Source: Oscheius dolichura (taxonomy: Eukaryota; Nematoda; Chromadorea; Rhabditida; Rhabditidae). Taken from it: a stretch of 64,000 bases of DNA. Below the pieces are notes generated by a model. The model was not told where the DNA came from and ran no database searches. It was given only the letters and a program-made list of their open reading frames with translations. The stretch is from assembly GCA_932521035.1 (NCBI GenBank), contig OW051496.1, positions 1,550,001 through 1,614,000 on the forward strand. The letters are read 5' to 3'. Positions 1 to 9,800 of the stretch are shown here, in pieces (positions within the stretch are counted from its first letter, which is position 1; each line of letters begins with the position of its first letter). A program made the position numbers and the translations under genes.

Positions 1-2
1 AT

Positions 3-1618
3 GGACCCACTATGGGAGGACAAACGGAGGGACCGACAACTGGGGCGGAGGAAGTAGAAACCTTGATGACTGATTGGACTGAAGTGATTACAACGGCTCC
101 CGTGGAAAGAACAACAGGAGATGCCGCTACTACAGCGAAAGTCGCCACTGGACCAACTCATACGGAAGTGATCACAACTGGGCCAAGCCGTCTGCCGGAA
201 ACAACAGCATCATGGACAGAAGCACCTACAAGGGAATCTGGCCACGTCACAACAGCAAAGGAGATTGCTCCGTCAGGACAATGGACTGAAAGTGACGCAA
301 CGACTGGAGAAGGATGGACAGAGGTGAAGTCCTCTCCTGAAAAGCAGTGGACCGAAGTGCCCAGTAGCGCATCTCCCTTCTCTCCTTCTACTTCTACAGA
401 ACCAGTAACTTCAACCTGGACGGATGTTTCCACTTCGATAGGAACGGAAGGAGTAGTTAGTTATGATACGACGACAGTACCCGACAAAGAAACAGTAGAA
501 CCACGGACAGAGGTTGAAGTGGACAGAACAAGGACGACGGCTGGGGAAGAGTCAATTACCGAGAAAGGGTGGACATTCCCGAAGGAGGCACAGACGCTTC
601 GACCACGCCGCAGAATGCTGAATACACGACTCTCTCTTGGACGCAGATGGAAGAGGACCGTACGACAAAGGCGACAGAAAAGGGTGACCTCACTACCGGC
701 GAGCAATGGACGGAGGTGAAGACGGCTTCTACTCCTAGTGTGCATGTAACAGGGGAAGTAACCACAGCACAACAGGAAACTACCCGAGATCATTTTACGG
801 AGGTCACCACTGAAGGGGATACAGCTGCGACAACTGTGGAACAATGGACGGACGTGCCAAGCACCGCTTCCCAACTGCCGACTTCCGTGGAAGAAGAAAC
901 TTCAACATGGACAGAAGCTATTTCTGGAGAAGTAATGACTACGGTCAGACAGGATCTGGCAACGACGCCCCCTACAGAGGACTCTAAAACCGTGGACTGA
1001 AGCTGAGAGTACAAAGACATCTACAAGCGAAGATCTGACTACCGAGGAGGGGTGGGCAGAGGCCACTACAGAAGGAGACGCCGAGGCTGTTACATTTGGT
1101 ACATCAAAGAATGTGGAACACACCACTGGTTCTTGGACAGAAGTGGACAGAGATGGCACAACGATGGTCACAGAGGGGGTTGACCCCACTACTGGGAAGC
1201 AATGGACGGAGGTGGCGACGGCTTCAACACCTGATGTACTTACAACAACAGAAGAAAAGATGACTCAACCTCCATTCACAGCAGTTCCGATTGAAGAAAA
1301 GAGACAACAAAAAGTGGAGTGGAAGAAGAGATGACAACAAGGAAGTGGACGGAAGTAAAAGGAGAAACTACGGTAGAACAATGGACAGAGAAGACGGGGG
1401 CGACGACGACGGGGGCAGGGGAAGAAGGGACAGAAAGAGGACGGACAGAAGAGACGGCAGAGACCATTTGGACAACTGCGGCGGAAGCTTCTGAGGAACT
1501 GACTACTGGGGAACAAGGGACGACAGGAGCTCCTCTCTTCCTTTTCCCCGGCCACGGCATTTCTTCCTGCTTTCCAAAAAGGAAGCACTCTTTTACATGT
1601 TCTCAAGCCCCTCCCTAA
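3..1618 (+). pseudogene. Thr/Ser-rich WTE-repeat (mucin-like) gene, frame-broken, 5' end outside window
   Basis: The reading frame is already open at the left edge, so the gene starts upstream. It encodes diverged repeats built on WTEV or WTDV embedded in long Thr/Ser/Glu stretches (for example TTGEQWTEVKTAS). This composition suggests an extracellular, heavily O-glycosylated mucin-like protein, but I recognise no named family. The repeat continues in three different frames: frame 3 to about 570, frame 2 to about 985, frame 3 again to about 1297, then frame 2 to the stop at 1618. No GT..AG intron explains the switches, and each lies beside a short homopolymer (AAAGGG, AAAA, AAAA). Either the gene is decaying or the assembly has single-base errors. 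No membrane segment or GPI-like tail is visible before the stop. Confidence 0.5.
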
Positions 1619-1619
1619 C

Positions 1620-2900
1620 TTTATCCTCCCAGTAATATTTCCCTAACGTCAAAGGTTTCCTGGCCGTTACCGTAACCCGTCCCGCATAGTCTGTTAAATT
1701 GTACTCGTCCCACCTGTTCCTGTCCTCCCGTCTTTTCCTTTTCCTGCTCTCAACCTTGTGTCCTCTGTCGTCTTCCTCACCTTCTGTCCACTAGCCTTCT
1801 CCACTTGGGGCGTTTCGCGCCGTAGGGCTAAAGAGACGGACTCCTATCTCGTCGTTCATCTAATGACAGGCTTGTTCCAGTTATGCGACTTCTACAGAGC
1901 GGCCTTAGACTCTTCCCTCAAGAGCCCAAGGTAATAAATCATCTTTATCATTATCACCTCCCGTTCTTCTTATTTAATACTTCCAGATTACGGTAGCTCC
2001 AAAAATCTGCTCAAAACGCTATCCTGATTCAGATTCAGTGGCTAACAGGCCATTTGCCGCCTTTAAATATTGCTATGTTTCTTGCGTTCTCTATTTCCCG
2101 GCAGAAGTTTCCTGCACAAAATTCAAAACGTTGAAACGTGCTTTTTCTGCTTAAAATTAGCGGCCTTTTTGGAGGGGGCAAACTGAATCGCAATCGATTG
2201 GATCAAGCCTAGCGGGGGGCTGCAAGCCGTCCTCCTCCTCACTCGCAGCGCGCAATGGCCCAGGGTGCGGTAGTGCGAGGAAATCAGTCTCCCCAAAAAA
2301 TAACAGAAAAATATACAAATACACAAAGGTAACTCGTGTAGCGTGGCAGCGAGATTTGTCCGAAACTTTTGAAAAAGCTATAGATGCGTGTTGGAAGGGG
2401 AACAGACATATACGTAAGAGAAGGGGAAGGAGGGGAAGATGCCTACCATGGGTTGCACTTATTTTACACGGGCCGATCCGTTGTGACCTCATGAATTCGG
2501 TGCCTCGGCTAGAATGTGAAGAAATCTCACTTAACGAGTCATTAGTCATATTTATCAAGGGAAAGTTCGAGGACAGCAGATTGCACTCAAACTGGATGGA
2601 TATCTTCATAAAAACGAATTGGAAGCATCTCTTACAGGTATTTAACACGGCAAAAGATAAATCTACCATAAGCATGGATATAACCCGGCAAAGTTGCCTT
2701 ACCGCCGTCTAATTGGCCATTTTGCAGCAGGTTCCTGCCGCGAATTGTTGTTGATTTTTTGAATTGCTTGGGTTAATTTGAGTAGAGCATATCGATTTGG
2801 GACAACCCCGCGTCATTCTGCGGTTCTTCTTTATTAAATTCCTTCTGGGAGTAGTCTTATCCCCTTGCTATACCCCTTTTCCTAGTTTCTCCGACTAAAG
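1620..2900. other. Intergenic, no supported gene
   Basis: Open frames exist on both strands at 2157-2675 (minus) and 2356-2712 (plus). They overlap each other, show no recognisable domain and have no splice-bounded structure. A GC-rich patch around 2205-2280 stands out from its AT-rich surroundings, but I could not match it to an RNA gene. Confidence 0.4.
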
Positions 2901-4330
2901 TTGAATGGGGGAATGGATTCCCAGCTTGTTCTCGACGTTATTCTCAAGGGAGAGGCAAATATCAAGAAATTGGCGGAGGAAGTGGCTGAAAAGGAGGAGA
3001 CTATCCAGCAATTGAAACGAGAAAATGAGGAATTGGTTGAAAGAGTGAGAGAATTGGAGAAGAGAGGTGAGGTTGATCCTTTTATCTATAAATTCTTCCT
3101 TTTAGATGCTCCAGGACGGCCATTTAAAAGTCTATTTCTTGTGCATTCGATGCAAAACCATCTTGGGTCTGAACAAAAACGTCTATTTCCTTGGGATAAC
3201 AAGAAAATCAATCAACTTGAAGCTACAATTGCCCATAATGTTTTGACCGGTTTACAGGGCTTCCATGAATCTTTCAGGGAGAGAAAAGGAAATTGAGAAT
3301 GAACTATCGAGAAGCATGATCCATAATTGGTGTTCCTTTCCTCGGGACAGGAAATACAACAGTACGGTACATTCCATTAGAGACTTTTTTAGATAATGGA
3401 GAGAGTTTAGATTGTGCTATTCGGAGGAGCCAATGAAAAGTCCGAGCTCGATACAATACTCTATCTGGATGACGGTGGCAAGAAATGGCTCAAGGCCGAC
3501 ATCAAACTACCGTATAAGGAATATATAGAGTACGGGGTCGTCTGGCTCTACGGCGGTTTCTATCAAATTGGCTGTGGAGAAAGCGGCAAGAAGGTCTATC
3601 ACATAGACAAAATACATGAGGGAGGATGGCGGGAAGTGGCCGAGATGAACGAGGGCCGTCAAGGTATCAGGAGCAGCTGCCTCGTGTGGAAAGGGTCCAT
3701 CTGGGTCTTTGGTGGAAATATTCGACATTCGCACGAGTTGAAGAGCTGCGAACGATACAGCCCCGTTTCGAATCAATGGGAACTATTACCGTAGGTTGAG
3801 GAGAACGACCATCAATAATCAAACCGTTTATAGAGAGATGCGATATGCCCGAACTGGGGCATCTGTAGCCGTTTGTAATGGGAAATTCATAGTCTGTGGC
3901 GGAGCGAACAAAGACAGTGAATTGAGCAGTGGAATGTTTCGACCCGGAGAGCGGCGTCTGGACGGAATTGGATAATATGCCGTTGTCTCTAGTAACCCAC
4001 GGAATGGCCTCTTTCGACTGTAAAACGGTGGTTGTGATGGGAGGGACTCGCCATTGGAAAGAGGAAATATATCTCGACGAAGTTATGGAAATGACCAATC
4101 TCGACGAAAAGTGGAAGAGACTACCGCCCCTGAAAATGCCAGAGGATGGCTGGCAACTGCAGTGTTGAGGAACGAAATCTATGCGATTGGAGGAGCGGAC
4201 AATGACCATAAGATACTCAATCGAGAGGAAGCATTGGAGAGCAGGACCGGACCTTCCTTACAACTGCGCTGATCCGTGTGTACTGGTCATTCCGACTTAC
4301 CTGGCCGCCGATCTCCGTCAACACAACTGA
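2901..4330 (+). pseudogene. Coiled-coil plus kelch-repeat gene, frame-broken
   Basis: The first exon (2901-3070) encodes a heptad-rich coiled coil (KKLAEEVAEKEETIQQLKRE) and ends at a GTGAGG donor. After some unclear short exons, a kelch exon begins after TTTAG near 3410 (IVLFGGANEKSELD) and runs to a CC|GTAGGT donor at 3791. The last exon restarts with EMRYARTGASVAVCNGKF. In that exon the frame breaks twice relative to its intact relatives: one base is missing before ECFDPESGVW near 3925, and another break falls near 4150. A third break occurs before the C-terminal motif DLPYNCADPCVLVIPTYLA, which ends at TGA 4328-4330, followed by AATAAA at 4341. The architecture matches the intact gene at 50813-54013. 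I infer a recent pseudogene or several sequencing indels. Confidence 0.7.
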
Positions 4331-5822
4331 TCCTTTTCACAATAAACATCATTTGTTGACTGTTAGTTCGTTGGGGCTACTATAAGAGTGGTAGGCGGAA
4401 AACAGAAACGGTCAGCTGGATCAGCTGGTCAGGCAAAACAAAAAATATTAGCCCAAAAAAGGAATTGAACCGTTCACTTCTGGATTGGGGTCCCACCACG
4501 AACGGGTCTCACGACGGAAAACAGTCAAAAATATTTTGGAAGTTTCCAGGACCTCAAATCAAAAAAGCAAAAAGAGTTACCCTCTGTGGGGGTCGAACCC
4601 CCGACCTCTCGAATGATAATACCGGCCTCTTAACCACTACACCACGAAAATCGGACGCATGCCGTACGGCGGACATTTTTCCAAAATCTTTTTGCTCGTC
4701 CTACTTTTATTTTACGGACTACTTCCCTGAAAATTTGTGGGTATGGGGATAATCGACCACCCTCGAAATTATGGGCAAAAAAGATTTTCACGAAACCTCA
4801 ACTGAAAAGCTGAGCGCGTCAAAGTTACCTTCCAGGAGTCTGCCGTACCCCGATGTAAAGTCAAACCAGGCGTCGCGCTTCGCGCGGCGCGCGATTGAAA
4901 TCTCGTCCACGAAACGAAAAAACGGTTGATACCGCAAGAGGTAATCAGAAAACCCGAATTGGAAACGAGGCAAACGCATGGCCCACAGTTCAGCGTAGGA
5001 CTAACTTATCACCATAACGGAAAGAAGGCATGTTCGTCGTCGAAGAAAGAAGAAGCTCTAGTTCTCAGACGAAGATGCTAAAGAAGAGTGGAGGACCGAC
5101 GCGGCTCACAGCCTCAAGGCTTGAGGCTCAAGCCCGACATCAAACCACAAGAAGCCTTTTCGTTATTAGGACCACTAGTTAGTCTCTAGGTTTTTTTTGA
5201 TGTCTATGTTGTATTTATTCCTCCCTGTGACTTAACCCCGAAAATGAATTCGAGCAAAAAGATTTTGGGACCTTGGCCAACACATAACAGGGGCGTCCGC
5301 CGGCCCGCCGGAGCGCCTTCCATCTAACTGGGCTCTTCTAGTCAAACATAACAATAACAATGGCGCAGACTGGTGGGTAGCATTCAGTCAGTCATCTCTC
5401 TAGATAAAACCAAATTTTCAAGCGATCGTGGAAATGAATTTCGCTGAATACGGGCTTCTCTTTTTTGCTTCAATCGGAATACAAAACGTCTCACATAATT
5501 GAGTGTTGTCTTTTCAGTCGTTTTCTGGCTCTTGAAAACTAAAAATGGGTGAATTTTAGGTAATCGCGGAGCTGACCGTCCAATCATCAGAATCACAGAA
5601 ATCAGCGAATTCAGTAGCAGTTTCAAGGCGGACGTGTGGTTCTCTCAAATCTGGAGGGATCCTCGACTGGATTTCACTGATCGGTAGGTTTCTTTTTCTA
5701 AAAATACCTGTTATTTGGGCGTATCCATATGGCCAGTGTTCAATAGACTAACATTGCAAAGTAAATTTCATATTTCATAGTGGAACGGAAGGAATATTCA
5801 CCTTTTTATAAAAATCTGATTA
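4331..5822. other. Intergenic with tRNA-like remnants, no gene
   Basis: No supported coding region. A tRNA-like element lies at 4583-4656, and a weaker one with an inverted T-loop motif lies near 4465-4520. The remainder is low-information sequence. Confidence 0.4.
4583..4656 (-). other. tRNA-like sequence (tRNA pseudogene or SINE head)
   Basis: On the minus strand there is a good Pol III A box (TGGTGTAGTGG) and a perfect B box within a T-arm (GGGGGTTCGACCCCC), followed by runs of five and six T that would terminate Pol III. The acceptor ends do not pair and no convincing anticodon stem can be drawn, so this is not a working tRNA. Similar tRNA-like pieces recur near 6180, 8640, 13600 and 51700, all with a tail resembling TTTTTGCTTTT. 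I therefore read it as one member of a dispersed tRNA-derived family. Confidence 0.55.
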
Positions 5823-6652
5823 GTAGGTTGATCGATAAGTCCTGTCAATGACCTCATAACTTTTGATAGAGACCGTTTTACAGTACACATGAGCACTTCC
5901 TAGGTAGATCTCGGAGTGGCCGATCTGATAAAATAAACTAGAAAACAATTCCCATGTAATTGCGAAATTTACCGGGGGTTTCAAAAAAAAAGTGAGTTTT
6001 GTCATTTTTGCTGGTGCGGTATCTTCCCGGCCACTTCTGAAAAAACGGAGTACGCCGTTCGATCTGGCTCGCAGAGTTGATCAAAATCATCTATCAAACT
6101 TTTATTTTTCATGTAAAATCGCCATTTCCCAATCGATTGTCAAATAGGGTGCCATGCAGTGCGTATTGAAATTACGGCTCGAGGGTTCGATCCCGCTCGG
6201 CGTCGATCTTTTATACTTTCTTTTGCTTTTTTCTTTTTTGCAGCAACCACCTTCTTTTGCAAAGATGAAGCCATATCAACAAAAAGAAAAAAAAGAAAAA
6301 GAGAGTTTCACGGAGAGGATCCGAACCCCCCGAACTTTCTAATTTTTAGAAAAAGAAGGTTTTCCACAGAAAATTAAAGTTTGATATATGATTTTGATTA
6401 ACTCTGCGAGCCCGATCGAACAGCGTATTCAGTTTTTTCGGAAGTGGCCGGGAACATAGCGCACCAGCAAAAATGTCAAAACTCACTTTTTTTGAAACGC
6501 CCGGTATATTTCGCAATTACATGGAATTTTTTTCTAGTTTGTTTTATCAGATCGGCCACTCCGAGATCTACCTAGGAAGTGCTCATGTGTACTGTAAAAC
6601 GGTCTCTGTCAAAAGTTATGAGGTCATTGACAGAAGTTATCCATCACCCTAC
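5823..6652. mobile_element. Foldback element, ~290-bp inverted arms, tRNA-like core, TA target duplication
   Basis: The left arm (about 5823-6118) and right arm (about 6365-6652) are inverted copies of each other over nearly their whole length with scattered mismatches. Outer ends read GTAGG..CCTAC and are flanked by TA on both sides (5821-5822 and 6653-6654), as for Tc1/mariner-type insertions. The central 250 bp contains two opposed T-loop-like motifs, GGGTTCGATCCC near 6183 and its inverted counterpart near 6316. There is no transposase frame, so it is non-autonomous. Confidence 0.8.
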
Positions 6653-6867
6653 TATAATAACAATAATCGACTTGAAATTCCGTTACAAATAAATTTCACG
6701 GTGCAAACCACACGAAAATTATTGCGACAACGCTTCTGCTACGGTTGCGTAGCTTTAGATAAGGATCAAAAAACACAAAACACCACATTTTCAACAATTT
6801 TTGAAATTAATCCTCTAGAATAGGAATACTTTAAAGGGAGGGAAAGATTTATTTGTTTAATAGGGGA

Positions 6868-9800
6868 TTACTCTGTGGAATTAGAAAGGATATCAGCCAA
6901 ATGGCGGGGAATAACAATTGAAGACATACTGCTGCACACATTGGGAAGCTGGGGGCCCTCTCTCCAGCTTTTTCCATTAAATATTTCAGTTTTATCGAGA
7001 TATCTGTCTGTTTTATATCCTCCAATTACAAAAATCTCATTGTCAAGAACTGCTGCAGAAAAGTAAATTCGAGGTTGTTCCATTGGCGGCAGTTGTTTCC
7101 ATGTTCCTTTTCCTTCTAGATTACTCACTTCCAGTACATTATTGACATGTGTCATTCCATCCCAACCTCCCATTAAAATGAGCTTATTTCCATGAGAAAC
7201 GAGAGAATGACCAGCAAGAGGTGTTGGCATATCATTCAGCTCCGTCCAGACACCACTCTCCGGGTCGAAACATTCCACACTTTTCAAATCATTCGAATCA
7301 CCCCTTCCACCACAGACAATGAATTTGCCATTCCAAACTGCTGCAGCTGCACGAGATCGCGAATATTTCATGTCTCTAAAATATTGATTAGCCCCGGTTG
7401 AGCCTTGTATCAGATGTTGTATCATCTCGTTTGAGAGACGAACCTCGTCTTGAGTGTGGATCAGGGCTGCGCGGGATGGCCATTTTCGAAACGGGACGGG
7501 ATGACATGCTCATCCTCTTATGCGGGACGGGAACGGGAAAATCCCGGGGGTAATCCCGCGGGACGGGACGGGACTCGTACATTGAAATGGATACGATGGG
7601 ACGGAACGGGACGAGAATCCTGCACAGCCCGTCACATTCAGTCTCATTTCGCTTCCCAAATGGTCCGGTAGTTGAAAATAGGCCGTTGGAAACCGAGCAG
7701 AAGAGTAAAATTGGGGAAAAGTATTCAACTCACGGCATTTTAATCCATTTATTCTTCTTCGGATCATATTTTTCCACACTTCTTAAATGGTCTCCTCCAA
7801 ACACCCAGATGGATCCATTCCATTCCAGACAGCTATTTGAAATATACCGTCGTCCCTTATTCGTATCTGCCAATCGTATCCATTTCAATGTTTTGTTATC
7901 CAATTTGTATAATTCTTTAGCCATCGAACCACCGAATACATAGATCTCTCCATCCAGATATACTGCACCTCCGGAATAAAGTCTTTCCGGTAATTTCAAC
8001 GGCAATTTGATCCATTTGTCTTGTTTCAAAATGACCATTTCCCCGAAATAACCTTCTCCTCCAAGGACTAAAATCTAAAAGACTGCTAATTATTCTCTTC
8101 CAAAATATCCCACCGGACTGCATATACGATATAGATATAAAATGATTTCGGTATATCGTCACACATATTCCATTTTTTGCCCAATTTCCTTATTTCACTG
8201 CTATTTTTTGTGTTGGTTTTACAAGGGTTTTCAACTCCAAGGTAGCACAGCCGGACCCCCTGCCTAGTGGCTCCTCGTCTACATGCCTGCCGCGCGTAAA
8301 ACGGGCGTACGCGGGAGTGTCCAGTGTTTGTATCTCGGTCATTTCTTGGTCAAATTCAAAAATTCTAACTGCATCTGGAAGAGCACGTTTTTAGATCTCC
8401 AAGAATGGTTTTTTTTAGATCTCAAAAAATGGTCGATATATGGCCGAGATACATTCACAAATGTGATGCTATGCAGGCGCGGAGCCGGAATAGGACGATA
8501 TTGTCGAGTATTTTTTGATTTTATTGAACAAATAGGCGTAAAACAGCCCGAGAAGTATAACTACCCGAAAAAACATGATACTGAAAGAATAGGAAAAACA
8601 GAAAAGCAAAAATGTTTGTTTGCGAGCGGGATCGAACCCGGGTTGCTAGAATAGGACTTCGCAGAAAACCACTCGACCATGTGGTGCAAAACTTGAAACG
8701 GTCTTTTCGACCACTGAGAATAAGTTTTTTGCTGAGATTTTGATTGCAAAATACTCAGCTGATTTTTAATATATTTATCATATAAAAATTTACCCCGGAA
8801 AGTGCCGTTTCGGTGAGATCGTGTTTTGGAAACCCGAGATTAGCGCCTTCACAGAGGTCACAGCTCGCGGCGCTTCTCACGCGTGAGAATCGCCACCCCC
8901 CTAGCGGAGGTCAAAAATCTCGCGTGAGAATCGCCACCCCCTGCGCCAAATCGCGCGTGAGAATCGCCACCCTCTAGCCAAATTCACAGAATTGCTGTTC
9001 CGACTAGTTTTTCTTGTTTTCTTTGTGTTGTTTTGCTTTTTTAATGTACTTTTCACTCTTTTGCAATAAAACCGTTTATGTACAGATAAATCGGTATTTA
9101 CAAGTGAAAATGGTTAGTAAAAAGCAGTAAATTGGGCGAATAAGGCTGGAAACGGCAGGACTGTCTTATTTCTTCAATTGTGTTGCTTTATTCCCTTCAT
9201 ATAGTTTTCTACGCTATTTTGAACGCAGACAAATGTCTGCCGAGTGCTGTCTTCTGCACAAGAACAAGAAAACAGCCGGAAACAAGCGATTTCCCCGAAA
9301 ATATTGCTCTTTCTCCCGAATACTAGGTGAAACGCGAAAGTGTTCCTATCCATAGGCTCGTTTCTTGACTAACTCTCGACGTTACGTTTTCGCTAATCTG
9401 ATTATCAAAAATAAACGGAACTTATGCTCATAGAACCAGTCTTTGGTAGAATCTCATCGATGGCCTGTCAATGTTTCCTTTGCCGTTGAACTTGAATTCA
9501 TAGTAGTCTTGGAATAAATCTTTTTTTGGATGTATACTTTGGATTGAATATCAATCGAAGACTTTGATACAGCTTGATGGTAAAAGATCTCCTCAAGATT
9601 ACAGTTGAAGGGTTTCCTTATTTTTTGAATTGTTTTCGTCCGCCAAATCCGAAGAAACGTTCTCGAAACGGATAATGCTTTTCACCAAACTTTGCCTCCT
9701 ACTGCTCAACTTTCTTTTATTGTTAGCCATTTATACTTTATCCAAAGAGAAGAATATTAGGTCGCGTCAAAAGTCCTTTCAATGGAGTCGTAACTTTGTT

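Noticed and set aside
158-1606. Minus-strand frames rich in SVH repeats
   Set aside because: They are mirror images of the WTE repeat on the plus strand.
2205-2280. GC-rich block as a possible snRNA, 5S or SRP RNA gene
   Set aside because: No match to the conserved landmarks I know for U1, U2, U4, U5, U6, 5S or SRP RNA on either strand.
2157-2712. Overlapping 172-codon minus and 118-codon plus open frames
   Set aside because: They overlap on opposite strands, lack domains, and no splice or start signals favour either.
4583-4656. Functional tRNA gene
   Set aside because: A and B boxes are good but acceptor and anticodon stems do not form; kept as tRNA-like only.
8881-8974. Short regularly spaced repeats that could suggest a CRISPR array
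   Set aside because: Only three units with 21- and 13-bp gaps, in an intron of a nematode-type gene, and no cas genes.
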